Source of the DNA: Aporrectodea caliginosa
Lineage: Eukaryota > Annelida > Clitellata > Crassiclitellata > Lumbricidae
Assembly (NCBI GenBank): GCA_020284085.1
Contig: JACEVL010000415.1
Span: 3,235,227 to 3,299,226, forward strand
Length of the DNA: 64,000 nucleotides
Reading direction: 5' to 3'
The notes beneath the pieces are model-generated. The model saw nothing but the letters and a program-made list of their open reading frames with translations. It was not told where the DNA came from and did not search any database. Made by a program: the position numbers and the translations under genes. Shown here in pieces: positions 45,430 through 58,571 of this stretch. Position 1 is the first letter of the stretch; each line of letters begins with the position of its first letter.

Positions 45430-47245
45430 AGTGCCTAACCTACTCGGATGGCGCTCTCAGCTCAACTCCGGCGATAAAGAACAGTTTTCAGATGCTTGTA
45501 AAAGGTGTATGCAGAATCCCTAGCTAAAAGTACACAGAGATCTGAAAAAGGTTATTCCACGTGGTCGGCCCAACCACTGAAAAGGCACGATGTTGCACCT
45601 TTGAAGTGCGCGCTAAGGGAATAACAAGTTGAACTCGAGATGCAGAGCGAAGATTTTCGCGTCCAGCCCAAGCCTAAGGTGGGCAACTAAGCTCGCGCAA
45701 GTAGGCAGAGGCGCTCCCTAATTGGCACCAGAGGCGGCGACAGAAATAACGGGTCCCTAGGCAGAGCAATCACGGGTCTCTAAACTATCTTTAGGCTTTA
45801 TGAGAAATTTAAAAAAAATGAAATAATAAAAGTGCGGGTACGACCGTACGATATTATATTTATATATACAGCTATGATTTTATTCTGTTGTTAATATAAA
45901 AAATTTAATTTTCAAATTTTTGCTAATCAAAAAGCAACTTTTCTGGATATACCTGCAGCGAAATCGTTTATAATATCATCATAGTTCAATGATTTTGCAG
46001 ATCATATTCGATTGAAGAAGATGCAAGATCATTCAGTCTGTCTTGCTTCATAACAGATCGTTGAACACTTAATTTGCTTGAGCTTATAATATGTTTCATA
46101 AGTTCATTGCGGGCCCAGCCTAGGTCCCTAAAAGTTGCCGTACCCCTGGCCATTTGCCCTCTGCTCCTCTTGGCGGGCTTGATTGGCATCGCCAGACCCA
46201 GACCGAAATTCTAAATTCAATACGCTGGGAAACAGGAAGCCAGTGAAGCACGGCACGCATTATAATGCGGCACATGGTCGAATTTTGAAAAACCACCAAC
46301 AAGCCTAGCAGCTGCAATGCTGCATGAAGTATGCTCTCAAGCTGCACATTGCACAATGCGCCACAAAGGGAGGCCAACATAGATAACACTGCAGTAGTCA
46401 AACCTGCTTCAAACAAACGCATGAACAACGGCAAATGCGGCGTTGGGTGAAAATGAACTGGAAATGACCCGTAATTGCCGCAGCTGAAAAAGGCAAGCAC
46501 GGCATAAAGGATTTAGGTGTTCAGAGAAGGTAAGTCCCTGATCAAGAACAACCCCGAGATTGCGGACATATGCGGTGAAGACAAAGTAAGGGAAGTATGC
46601 AGATATGGCCTAAGGATCTATTTTTTAAACTGCTGCCCATTACCCAGCCATATAAATTGCGCTTGGAAGCGTTGACGCACAGACGATTGAACGACATCCA
46701 ATTGCTAAGAGCCTCCATAGCGCGCTGCATTGTGACTGCTGCAGTGAGAACATTAGACGACGGACAATGCAGATAGGCCTGAATATCATCAGCACAAGAG
46801 CTGACTCAAAACACCAGGACAGGTGCAATATCAGCAGTGTATAAATGTACAGCATTGAGCCGAGAACAGAGCTATGCGGCAGACCAAAAGGAGTGGCAAC
46901 CCAATGAGACCTAGTAGACCCAAAGACAGCGCGAACGGAGTTGATCTTGGCCTGGAAACACCACATGCACTCATCAGCCGTGAACGAAGGAGCAGCTGTT
47001 GAAGTAGCAGCCCTGGAACGACAGAGGAGTCTATTCATCGTCGACCACAGTTTCCTTGGGTCTCGATTGTGGCGCCCACATTATAGCCTCCCAGTATTCG
47101 GACTTCTTTTCCTTGAATCTGGAATGTATTGCTCAGATCGAATGGATCCAAGATAACCGATCATCCGAGGATCGCGAGCGCCCATAATAGTCTTTCAAGG
47201 CGTCTGGTCTCGCGACGCAAATCCTGACATTCTGCGTCAAGCCAT
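45430..47245 (-). pseudogene. Decayed CR1/L2-like LINE interrupted by a hAT
   Basis: On the minus strand from 47245 down: an 'ECQDLRRETRRLERLL' block, a decayed GxPxxSVLGxxLY block near 46870, then CADDIQAYLHCPSS around 46795 (the catalytic YADD box with Tyr replaced), a Thr-Gln-Arg-rich region, and VLHWLPVSQRIEFRI near 46230. The frame then jumps over the hAT (45729-46181) and continues LGSASAYLREL and a C-terminal tail to about 45430. Many frameshifts and stops. The 3' end has 'cggatggcgctctcag'. Confidence 0.75.
45729..46181. mobile_element. hAT element inserted in the LINE
   Basis: Flanked by ATTGGCAC (45721-45728) and ATTGGCAT (46182-46189), matching at 7 of 8. Removing the element and one copy of the octamer restores LINE reading continuity (VWRCQ then LGSASAYLREL). 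Left end CAGAGGCGGCGACAG, right end (reverse complement) CAAGCCCGCCAAGAG, both followed inward by 'gggtccctaggc' or 'gggacctaggc'. No coding capacity. Confidence 0.75.
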
Positions 47246-47255
47246 GGTACATACA

Positions 47256-47357
<102 letters not shown>

Positions 47358-49384
47358 CGGTACAACACACACAGAAAGGTCTCCATAAGTGAGGTATAGG
47401 CTACATTCTTGAATATACACGGATAGGTTATGGCCTATAATTATTATATGAGTGTGTGTGCACGAGGGGCTAACTGGAACGTGTTTTGGGCGATTGTCGC
47501 ATTTAATCTCTTTACAGTCTAAGTGTGACCAAGGTATCTGAATTTCCTTATTTTACATTACTTACACATGCATGCAGACTGAGCGCAGAAATAATGGCTT
47601 TGGCGCTGGTATTCTCGCCTCAAAGCGCCGCAAGAAAAGAGCGACGTCGGCGGCGTCGGCGGCGTCTTTCTCGTCGCCCGTCGTTGCTGCAAGTGTATCG
47701 CTGCCTTAGCGACGACGACATCCGTTATTGACCGTCATAATGATCACATCAGAGATTCAGGTACCGCGAGCATCTTTAACATCCGGGCTTTCCGGTCGTA
47801 TAAGCCCGTTATTTAATTCGAAACGGCGCCCTCGTCCCTCCCCCGGCATCATTTGCAAATTACTACCCTTCCGAGAAGCGGATTTAACCGGTGAACTACC
47901 ACCCCCTCGCTCGCCGTTCGTCTCCTGCCTTCCCCCTCAGTAAACGGAAACGTAGACCTCTTCCTTTTGTTTCAGGCGGAATTGAGAAGCAGCAGACGCA
48001 AATAGCTAAAGGACAAAGCCAGAATCAAGGTGACCGAAAGACAAAAATGTTGCTCCAGAACAATGCTTCCTGTTCTAACTGACAACTTTTTGGTATGGAC
48101 ATTTTTACTTCATTACATTCGGCTTCGATTCTTAGTCAACTGAGCCTAAGAGTCAACTGAAATTAAGAGCCTTAAGTCACGAATTAATACTCTTCAACAC
48201 AGCCTAAAGCATTGTAGAGTCAACTAAGTGTTTAATATGTTATGCAATCATCTTGCTGCAGTGTAACATGTTGACATTTTGCAAACTTGATTTTTGTACC
48301 CATGTTGCTGTGTTAAGCCTTAATTAACTTATGAAAAAGCAATTACAGAATCAAAAAATATGATGCTGTTCGCGCCTCGTTTGCATGTAGCATTTTCCTT
48401 GTTGAAAACAACTGTCCTTTCATTGTGCGAAGCATTAAGTTCTTCAAACGTATTACAGGTAATTTTATTCAAAGAGGATTCCAATTTCGACGTCTGAACA
48501 ACGGCTTGAGCTGCAATGTTGTTTGACGGTGCTAGAGATTTGCTCAGTTAGACGAGAGACAAGGGTCTCCAGTACAAGATCGATTGCCTACGTCTACTAT
48601 GGCCTCCAGTAAGACGTCAATTTTTATCATCTTCGAAATTATGCTATTCAAAGTTTTTCTCGACTAGTAGCCTGAAATTCAGACACTCTGCTCCATATTT
48701 TGGTTTAGATTTCGACCGTAAAATTTAGCATTTTATACATTTTTATCAGAGCTTAATTATTTATGGCATTTTCAAAGCCAACAACAAAGTTTAACTAAAG
48801 GTCATATTATTAATGATTATATCATTTGTAATCTTTTGTTGATATAACCGACATTTCGTAGTATAGTAGGCTACAATAATATTTTGTATATCTCCGTGAC
48901 TGCCCGTAGTGCTGCTAGTGCGAGGCAGTTCCAGTCCCAAGCCTGGAAAAAGGAGGAGGGCGACGTCAACATATAATGTCGTTAAACACTAGATAAATGG
49001 CAGTGACTTGCAACTATAGTTTTTGTGGATTTTCTTATTCTTTCTAACCAAAATGAGCTCTCAAACTGGTCAGTGCTTTTATTTCATAACTTCTGCTGTT
49101 TTAATATGCGATTGCTTGTTCATAAAATGGAGAAATTATTATTTTGAAACCGTCATAAATTTTACATTTTTGTGGTAGCAGGCCCAAGTTAATTTGTTCA
49201 TAAATAGAAACAACTTTGTTTATTAGCCTATGTTGAAACTCTGAAATTGTAGAAATCTCATATGTAAGCTATACGCTGAGCGACGCTGAATCCTAGAAGC
49301 ATGCAAATGCCGCTCTATTATATATAGCTATAGGTAAAGCATGGATGTATCCCAGTGTATATATATATTTCAGAGCATGTAATG
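47358..49384. other. No gene confirmed; CpG-rich patch at 47590-47900
   Basis: At 47610-47720 CG dinucleotides are dense ('ggcggcgtcggcggcgtc'), and open frames at 47525-47731 and 47728-47943 are basic and without domains. It could be a host promoter or 5' exon, but I cannot support a gene. The rest is AT-rich and unassigned. Confidence 0.35.
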
Positions 49385-50160
49385 TAACGCCTTTGCAACT
49401 GCCTCACAAAAGCGCCGCACATGTATATGAGTATCTAGTTGATAATTTATGTGAAGGCAGAGTTTGAGAATGTATGCTGAGCAGAGTCCAGCGCAATAGT
49501 ACGCATACACAATGGTAGCTTGTTCCAAGAAGAAGGTTTAAAACAGGGGCAGGCACAGTGGGCTCGAGTTGATGTGCAAAATTGTTGTGCAAGCGAAATT
49601 CCAGGGTGAGTCCGATCGAAGCAGTGAAGGGTATCCGAGAAGACAAGGAAACAGCCTACGGAGGACGAAAATGAGTTTTGTCGAAATCTGAAGTCTTCGC
49701 AGATCGAACGTCTGCCGTTTGAGAGCTCCAGAGTCCATGGGACCAATAGCAGTGTGGGTGCGCCTGCCGACAGCTGTCCTTGTCTACAGAATCGTCAGAC
49801 TGAGACAGTCAGAAAACCGGGTTGAATTATGCAAAGAGGTCTTTGGAGCCAGCATGGCTAAGAACACAGAGCAAGACTTTGTCTTGTTAAATCGCGCTAT
49901 AAATTTCTAATTGTATTGTATAGCATAGACTGAAGACAGAGAGGTTGAAAAATCTAGTCTTGTCTCTACCCAATTAAGTTGGTCTTGTAAGTTATTCGCT
50001 TTTCTATGGGCAGCCAATGCAATGATTTAAAATGGAATGCGGCATCTAATCCTGTGGATAAACGCGGAGTCGACAGGGAGCAATCCTTTCCAACAGTCTC
50101 TGAACTTGCCAATACAGCCGATGCAAAACTCTTTTTCTCCATATTGCACAACCCCAAGCA
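49385..50160 (-). pseudogene. LINE ORF2 C-terminal region, decayed
   Basis: Minus strand: FKSLHWLPIEKRITYKTNLI near 50045-49970 (the HWLPV block), a decayed stretch, then FKPSSWNKLPLCMRTIALDS near 49540 and a short tail before about 49385. Order and spacing fit a CR1/L2-like ORF2 end. The 3' end contains 'gcctcacaaaagcgcc', another GCGC tail. Confidence 0.7.
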
Positions 50161-50578
50161 TGTACTTCACCAACTCCTACCTCCACTCCGACCCGTCTCT
50201 CTCACCAATTAAGACCTAGAGCACACAACCATACTCTCCCACCCAAGGACAACTCTCAATTTATTCCCAGATGTTATATAAAAAATATTTACTAGTTTAT
50301 TCTAAGACTTTCTAATGAACTTTAATTATTCATTATCACTCATGTTAGCATTTCTGCGTTTTTGTCAGATTGTTTTTCTCAATAAACGAATATATATACA
50401 GACCAGCATACGGAGTTAATGCGTTCGCTGAATGACAGGTATAGTGTTAATTAGTGCTGAACAACGGGAACGCTATTCAGCGCTGCAGTTCCCTTGTAAT
50501 GATGCAGAGAATAATAAGCTGCCTGTCTACACTGAGCACCCGAGAGAGTCTCGAAAGGCCTTGTATAAATGAAACGCT
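50161..50578. other. No gene seen
   Basis: Nothing recognisable apart from short AT-rich stretches. Confidence 0.35.
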
Positions 50579-51850
50579 CAGGGCCGTTTTAAGGTCGTCG
50601 TAGGCCCTAGGCACTCTTCCATTCGTAGGCCCCAACTCCCAGCTCTGCATTGAAGCTAAGTGCAAAATTACGCATTCACATTATTTATTGACATCATAAT
50701 TATGTTTAATCATGATTCACATATACATGTGCACCCAGTTTGATTTTAAATCTTAATTTACTTTTTATCCATAAGGTTTAAATGCAATAGGGGAAACATG
50801 TGTAATTTGCACCCCTAACGCATTTTACTTTTAAAAGGTTCAAAGAATTGGCGGAATTCCAAGCAAATTTAGCGCTAACATATATGAGAACCCTAGAATA
50901 ATATGTAATGATGCAATAATTGTAGATTACTGCAGATCTCAGAACTTATTAAGCAGATAATATCCCTTCACAGAATTTGGAATCTGATTTTCTCTTAAAG
51001 GGTAGACAATATGGTGATAAGATAAGATATGCACACAAAGAACATTTTGTGCGAAAATTGACAAATGGAGAAATTGTCAGAAGAGATTGGCTTATTTATG
51101 CTCCTTCATGTGGTAAAGTGTTTTGTTATGTGTGCAAGCTATTCGGTTCCAATGCTGGCAGTGCCAATGAATATAACAATCAGTTTACAACTGGTCTCGA
51201 TGACTGGAAAAATGCTACTGCAAGGATTAGCTCACATGAGAAATCGAAGAACCATATTGCTGCTCTGTTAATGATTTTGCAATGCCAGAAGTCCACTAGA
51301 ATTGATGTAGAACTGCAGAAGGAGAAGGTGAAATTGTGCAAATACTGGACGGAAGTTCTGAAGAGAATAATTGCAGTGATACAATGTTTTCCAAATGTAG
51401 ATATTGCTTTTCGAATCTATCTTTCCATTTTTGGAACACGTTCTGAAGGTGAACGTTCTTTTTCGAAACTCAAGCTTATCAAAAAATATCTGCGGTCAAC
51501 GATTGGACTATCTTCCCTTGCGCTACTTTCAATTGAAAACCAGTCAATGCGGGAAATGACATTTGAAGATCTTATATGTGATTTTGCTAATGCAAAGAGC
51601 CATAAAGTTCACATAACTTAGGCTGTTGAACAGCTTAACTTAACTGTAAGTTCACATCTTAAAGTTAGACTGTTTAAGTGCAATTATAAAAATTATTAAA
51701 GTAGAATTTGAAATTTCTTTCATTTTCGTGCCAAATTCAACCATTAAAATTATTTTTTCAATATCTCATTTTCAGACTTTCGTGGGCCCCTAAAATGTTC
51801 GTGGGCCCTAGGCACAGTGCCTACTGTGCCTAGTGGATAAAACGGCCCTG
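50579..51850 (+). mobile_element. hAT element with internally deleted transposase (1272 bp)
   Basis: Termini CAGGGCCGTTTTAAGG and (reverse complement) CAGGGCCGTTTTATCC, with a perfect 8-bp duplication GAAACGCT at 50571-50578 and 51851-51858. Subterminal 'gtaggccctaggcac' and 'gggccctaggcac' blocks are shared with 38227-38675. It carries one clean open frame (50953-51621). Confidence 0.95.
50953..51621 (+). pseudogene. hAT transposase lacking the catalytic core (TTF finger + hATC)
   Basis: Open without a stop for 223 codons. Numbering from the TTG codon at 50977, a TTF-type finger follows the RRDWLIYAPSCGKVFC segment with C50xxC53 and H87x5H93. Around residue 139 it jumps to the hATC dimerisation block: FPNVDIAFRIYLSI, then GERSFSKLKLIKKYLRST and ALLSIE. 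Full transposases of this ZMYM-like hAT group carry several hundred residues between the two, including the DDE catalytic residues, and these are absent. There is no ATG near the start of the frame, so translation would need an upstream exon or a non-AUG start. It could act as a DNA-binding, dimerising repressor, but that is inference. Confidence 0.85.
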
Positions 51851-52130
51851 GAAACGCTTCGTTCCTAAAAGCTGCGCTAAATTACAGGCGTTGAGCAAAC
51901 AATAGAAGGCCCAACAATGTCGCCTTTGTCCGTATTAATTTTTTGCATTGTCCTTGTGCATAACTAAGTCTGCTATTCTGTCATTATAATTATTACCTGC
52001 TTTTATTCTCCAGAAAATTAATTTATTCCTGAGGGATAATATATAAGCCTCGCGACTACTAATTCTAATACTAAAAACTGCTACATACAATTATACATAA
52101 TACTACCTCTTTCACTGCTTTCATTACTAT

Positions 52131-52412
52131 ATATAGGCCTACTACTGCTACTGCTACTGCTGCCTGCTGCCGCCGCCGCCACCACCACCACCACCACCAA
52201 CACCACTACCCACCTACCTACCTACCTACCTACCTACCCACCCACCTACCCACCCACCTACCCACCCACACCACCCACCCACCCTACCTACCCACCTACC
52301 CACCCACCTACCCTACCTACCCACCTACCCACCTACCCTACCTACCTACCTACCTACCTACCTACCTACCTACCTACCTACCTACCTACCTACCTACCTA
52401 CTTACTTACCTA
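52131..52412. repeat. Compound (CTG)/(CCA)/(CTAC) array
   Basis: CTACTG and CCACCA triplets lead into about 210 bases of CTAC/CCAC tetranucleotides (52199-52412), with pure CTAC toward the end. Confidence 0.95.
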
Positions 52413-54734
52413 CTTCCCTTTGGCCCATCCCAATACTTTTTTCCGGATAATAAACGCATCCCAAGGTCCTAGCCCTTCATTGACCTATCTTCAGCACCAA
52501 TCAACGGCCTCTCTTGGCCTTTTCAAATGGAGTATGATACCGTGATAACCTGAAACCGCTTCACTGAATGAGTCCGGGTTTTCGCGCGAAACCTCTGTAA
52601 CTGCCGTCCAAATCACTCAGAGAGAAAAAATAACTCCACAAAGGCATACAAGGTCACACTGGAAGTTCAGAACGGAAGTAAATTATCCAGAAAACTCCGA
52701 AAATGAGACGCTGGAGAAACAAGCGGCCATCTTGGCTACAGCCCACGGCATGTGCCTAACCTCAGTGTTAATTAACCAAGTAGATTCTTTGTGAAGCGAA
52801 GGCTTTGTCGCTTTTGGCGCCGCAGCGTAGAGCCATTTGTTCTCAATCCTCTGGCGTCAGGTTCGCTTAGCTGTTCCAAGAAATAACATTGTGCCAGGAC
52901 TATAAATGCTACTAATAATGCATTGTATATAATATGATGTATGATGTATATATAATACATTGCCTTTAGAAAAGCTATTCTCGGTTTGGTTTCCCCTTCC
53001 TCGTTCTTCGAAACTGACCTTTCGCAATTAAGTGCCCTTGTCTGTTTCCTTGTCTTCTTGTCTCTCTCTGTCGGTACCTGTCTCTCTTCAGCTTCTCTCT
53101 CTCTTTCTCTGTCTGCCTCTGTCTGTCTGTCTCAGTCTCTCTTCAGCTTCTCTCTCTCTCTTTCTCTGTCTGCCTCTGTCTGTCTGTCTCTGTCTCTCTT
53201 CAGCTTCACTCTCTGTCGCTGTCTCTCTCTACAGCTATGTCTGCCTCAGTCCGCGCAGTCGTCAAATTGGCGCACGTACCACTTGTTTTCTTTGTGTCGG
53301 CCTAAGTAGCTGCTTATGAGGGCTCTCCCTCGGTCATTTCGTGGTTCTTCCCGGTCTCTTTGTCTGTTCCTCCCTCTCTCTCTCTCTGTCTCACTCTGTC
53401 CCTCTTCCACCCTGAATATCTGGCGAGAACCTGTGCTGGGTAGCAATTGAAATCAGAGAGGACGCGTTTCATCGATCTGAACTCGTCGATAAGACAATGA
53501 CAGGCTGGCGAGGAGAAGAAAAGCCGGTGCACAGTTGGATCAAATCGATGGACCGTAATATCAAATTAAATGTCCTCTGTCTCCATCACCACCTCTTCTT
53601 CCCAGTCTATTCCCATTGCCTGTCTATGTATCTGGCTGCCTATACATGCCTGGTTGCCTTCTCAATGCAAGTGTGCCTGGTTATGTCGTCTGTTTCTTCG
53701 TGTCTGTATTTCTGTCTTTCTGGTCTGTCTGTGTTGAGAGCGGAAACTATTCGGGCGTTTGCCACAGTATTACGATATTGTCTCGCGCGCAGAAATATTC
53801 AGGCGTTGAAAATATTGGGTCGTCTATATCTGAGGGGCTTCCTGCCCTTCCCATACATCTAGGGATCGTGTGGATAAACCAGAAGGCGGTGCTGAGGACA
53901 GACAAATGAAGCGACGATGCTGCATTCCATTGACCTAGACAGAGGCACCTGTCGTCAAAGTTGACTAGAAAGCGTTCATATGTCGTCCAACTGTCTCACA
54001 GACAAGCAGCCTTAATTCCGGTTCTAAATATTTATAAAAATAAATCGCCTTCATATTGCCCATACAGTACAAGATGTAACAAAGTCAAATTATTTTCCCC
54101 GTTTTTTTCTGGTCGGTTCCATGATATGCTGTTGCACAAAGCAAGTATAAGTAAACTCAAAGAAAATCTGATCTTTTTCTCTCTCCACCTCTTTTTTTCC
54201 AAGCAATAAAATTATGGTTGTTGAAGTCCTTCAACCTTGGACAGCTAGTCATCAACTTCTTCTGAATCCTTCTAAAATTCTTCTGAATTCCCTCGTCTAG
54301 ACACAGGAAAACAACTCTGCAAGTTTTATTGGCTTATTTCTGTTCAGTTGGGTGGCTTACCTGTCAATCATACGGAACGAGCACAGAGTGCGTTGTTTTA
54401 ATCATCATCCTTTGTTTTTAACCATGTTCGGGGCTTATGAACATCAGCTTATGGGATATTCATAGAATCAGGTCTCTTTTGCCTCGTACAGACTCAATCC
54501 AACTAGATAATTCACTGCATGGTTTCCAGCAGTAACTCGCTACTCATATGCATCACTAAGAGATACCTGCACAAACTACAAAAATGGGTCAAAACTCTCT
54601 TGTCAGAACTGTAACAAAAAACCTAAATAGCAGCATACTCTGCCTATTCATTGCCCTAACTGCATGCCCACCCATCTAAATCTGCCTAATAGTTAGTCCA
54701 CAGTGCAATACATTTTAACCAAACGTGTTCTGTG
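52413..54734. other. No gene recognised; TCTCTG-rich stretch
   Basis: At 53050-53240 and 53360-53400 the sequence is rich in TCTCTG/TGTCTG. Open frames (for example 53497-53862 and 53961-54209) show no known domain. Confidence 0.4.
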
Positions 54735-55124
54735 TTCCGCGCCACATCCTATGTAGCCTATACATTAAAACATTGCACACGATCAGTACACGCCGTGATT
54801 TTTGCTGTGCCCGAGTGCCCACACCCAAGCAGTGTTGGGGTTTCAGAGTATTTCGGTGGTTGGTCCGAAGGGTTGGAATTCGCTACCCAGTTCATTTCGT
54901 TCTATGCTTAAGACTCGCCTCTTTCAACTTGCATCTTTCAACTTGCATATCTGGCTTCTGCTTTTCTTCTCCAGTAGATTCTGATTGGTACCTGTGATTT
55001 CATTTGAAGCGACCATCAATTGACGTCTTGGGCATCATGATAACGGTTCCATAGAAGCCATTCGATTAGATTAAATTAGATTAGATTAGATTAGATTAGA
55101 TTAGATTAGATTAGATTAGATTAG
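54735..55124 (+). pseudogene. LINE ORF2 3' end with GATTA tail
   Basis: Frames near 54836-54950 give ISVVGPKGWNSLPSSFRSML and KTRLFQLASFNLH, the CR1/L2 ORF2 C-terminal tail. The 3' untranslated region ('gcgaccatcaattgacgtc') resembles 484-545. It ends in about 60 bases of (GATTA)n. Confidence 0.75.
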
Positions 55125-57638
55125 ATACAGCGATGAAGTCTTTCTCAATTTCAACTTCTGGATGCGACAGATGGGATATAATGTTGTGACACTGACACAT
55201 GATGCAGTATGATGACATTTGATGCAATATAACACACGATATGTAGAATTCATGTCATGTCATTGTAAAGCAAATAGCAGAGTATAGCACATAATAAATT
55301 AATACGATACTAGGCTAATTTGTGGACTTAATAACGCAATTAATGGTCTCAAATGAAGATATCATCAACGAAAACACAGCTATCAGTCCAGTCCGTCTCA
55401 CAGGAACGCATCCATCGGGATCCTTGATCAGTCCAGAAGACCAAGGACGACACTGGACATACAGCAGCAGAGTCCTGTCCAAAAGGCAACAGTGGGATCA
55501 ATGAGGCGTCAATATTGGCCGGAAGCAGGCGGAAACGGAAGAAGAGCTGTCTATTGACCATTTCCGGTTGGCCATGTTTGCAGAGGTTCATCATGGGGCG
55601 CTCCACTTACCGCTCTGAAATGAAAATGCACCGTATAGTCGGAAGGATGAAGAGATTTGACTGTCTGTCTGCTTCTACGTCTGTCTGTCTGCGTCTATGT
55701 CTGTCTGTCTGTCTTTCTGTCTGTCTGGCTCTATATCTGTCTGTCGCTGTGCGTTTTCGTCTTTCTTTCTATATATCGATATTTAAGTCTGATTCTATAT
55801 ATATATTATATATATATAATATATATATATTCGTTTAGTGAAACCTGAGTGACAAACCTCAATCTGCCTGTTAGCTGCATCACTCTTTGTATGATTTGTC
55901 TGCATGAATGTACGTATATATATTATGTATTATGTTTGAATGAATATATGTATATATGAACTTGCTCACACATGCATACATACGTACATACGAAGACCTA
56001 CATGTACGTAGGGTCCTACATAGTATACAAGCGTACATACATTATAATGTCTGTCTTTATTTATGCAATGACGAATTTATATGCATTCCGCATCGGTTGT
56101 ATAATAGACGTATACATCACGATCGATGCATCTCGTTTCTGCGTCTGTGTTATTATGTCTGCCTGTCTGTCTGTCTGTCTGTCTGTAGTATCCTGTATAA
56201 TACGTGTTGCTGATCTGTTACTGCATGGTTGGAATGGATGATGAATGGAAAGCCAGTGATGAGCGAATGATCGACTGCGGCCTTTCTTCTGGGACAATGA
56301 AAGAGAACAGGGACCGGAGGAGAATAACGATTTCTATCTTTGAAGAGGATCGTTTTGTTTGCATATATATCCCTTCATTCTTTGGTCTCTGGTCCTACTC
56401 GTCCATCGTACAGTGGCCTATGCACAAACAAAAACACGGTATACACTCAGGTTCATACATTTGCCTCTTTCAAAGTGAAACAAACAAAGCACCTAAAGAA
56501 AATTTCAGACGCAGTAACAATAATGGACGATTGAACACTTGTGAATAATGCATCATAGTATTACAGTGATTTGCATCGTGACACAGAGGGACCAACAACA
56601 CAGTATAGTCCGAGTTATGAAAGATAAATCATCAACACTGAAAACAAACGAAATGAATAACAACACACTTCTTAGAAAGTGAAGCACCTATAAGGCGTTC
56701 GAAAGGAACCAGATAGCACCGAGACGAATGTTGTCGAAGACTTCCTAAGTTGTCAACAGATCGAGTTTAGAGTCGTGGACTTGCTCGAATTATAGGGTAC
56801 CGTTAAATCGGATACAGGCAAACAGCCTTCAATTTTCTATTGTCTATTATTTCAAACAAACAGTTCAATCACAACAGTACTTTAAACAGTATCCAATCAC
56901 AGTATCACAGTATCCAAACGCACGAATCTATCAACGACATTTGTAACTGTGCAACTTTAAACTTAGCACTCAACAGAGACCTGTACCAAAAGTCTTCTGG
57001 GCGATCATGGCATTTGCAAATGCTTATTACAGGCTCTTTTACGACAAGGCAGCAGACCAGTTCAGACTGGTTTAAACCGGTTCGTGTCAACATATCGTTT
57101 CCCGCTCAAGCGCCAAGTGATAGTTTGCGCGCCAGCTGACGTCATAACATCCTCCGCAGGCATTCGATGCGTAGCCACTAAATACACCCAGCAATCGGAG
57201 ACAATGCATGTCACCTAAGCGCATCGATTAAATGCACGCGCGTGATATTGAAATTTGTTTATTGCACAAAACAAGTATTACGGTTACAATCATGTAGGCC
57301 CTATTAACAAGTACTGCGCACGAGGAATCAAGAAAAGCCAATAGCTTAAACTAATCTTGGCCTCCTCTTTCTTGATTATTACTCTATACATGTGTTTGTC
57401 AGTTTATTAATACTTTAATAATAGTAGTAGCAATACTAATAATAATGATGATAACAATAACAATAATGATAATCAGGTAAATAATAATTATAATATACAG
57501 AGTACAGAGTGTAAAGTATCTATAGCGACGATTGTTAAAATAATAATGAGCAGTAGGTCTATATGTGATAGTTGGGATAGAGGGTAGAAAAATAAGACTA
57601 AGGACATGCCAGCAAATGAAGATGTAGGCTATTGTCTA
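55125..57638. other. No gene recognised; several microsatellites
   Basis: TGTC-rich DNA at 55660-55760, (AT)n at 55797-55832, ATAC/GTAC-rich sequence at 55910-56045 and (TGTC)n at 56158-56187. The remaining sequence has short open frames only. 57247-57300 may hold a LINE tail on the minus strand (an AATAAA reading). Confidence 0.4.
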
Positions 57639-57963
57639 AGCGTGGTGCTTCTGCGGCGGAAAATGCCACCACGCAATCCGCGAAAACTTACTTCTGCGGC
57701 GGAACTTTTTTTCACATTTTATGTAAAAACGACTCTAACCCTAACCCTGACTCTAACCGACACTCACGACGCCTAACCAGACCCTAACCGACACTCACGA
57801 GGCCTAACCAGACACTAACCGACCCTCACGACCCCATGGAAGCAACGCATTTTGAACAATGCGCATGCGCCGACGGTTGCACATGCGCAGAGGTCTTTCG
57901 CCGCAGAATTGTGTCGAAAATGTTACTTCTGAGGCGGAATTTTCCACCGCAGAAGATTTATCC
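57639..57963. mobile_element. Unclassified hairpin-ended element, copy 2 (uninterrupted)
   Basis: Reverse-oriented copy of 16641-17848 without the Harbinger-like insertion. Flanking ATTGTCTA and ATTGTCCA (57631-57638, 57964-57971) match at 7 of 8. The left end forms a hairpin (AGCGTGGTG...CCACCACGC), and the right part carries CTTCTGAGGCGG with a CCGCAGAAG partner. The core has 'ctctaaccctaaccctgac' and three 'ctaaccgacactcacga'-type units. Confidence 0.8.
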
Positions 57964-58482
57964 ATTGTCCAATTACTTACGCATCAGCATCAAAATAGTT
58001 TAACAACTGTTACTTTTTAGTTTTTTCTTGAGAATACAGAAACTGTTTTCCATCTTAGTATCATATGATAATAAATTAATAAGTTCTATAAACCAAAATG
58101 CATAATCGAGGACCAAGAATTTGCAATCTCTTAAATAGACAAGCAGTTCGAGCGCACTCAGACTGGGAACAACATATTTACTCGAACCATGAGTATTAAG
58201 CGAATGCATTTGAGTTACTTATTATAAAATAGTTTTCGAAATGGATGGAAATGTATTATTTCTAAACATGAACATAAGGATGATAATGAGTAGTAGAGTT
58301 GCACAGAGAAAACTCAATGATTCATCGATGTGACAGAAATTTCCAATTCGAATGCGGGCGTTAGAATTGCTGACAAATCAGGGCAATATTACGCTCTAAC
58401 ACGGCATCCATTATTATTGTTACGTTTTAATTTCAATATTAAGGGTTCAGGAAATAATTAATTGCTGCATTGAAAGTTAAGC

Positions 58483-58484
<2 letters not shown>
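57964..58484. other. No gene seen
   Basis: Unassigned AT-rich sequence. Confidence 0.35.
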
Positions 58485-58571
<87 letters not shown>

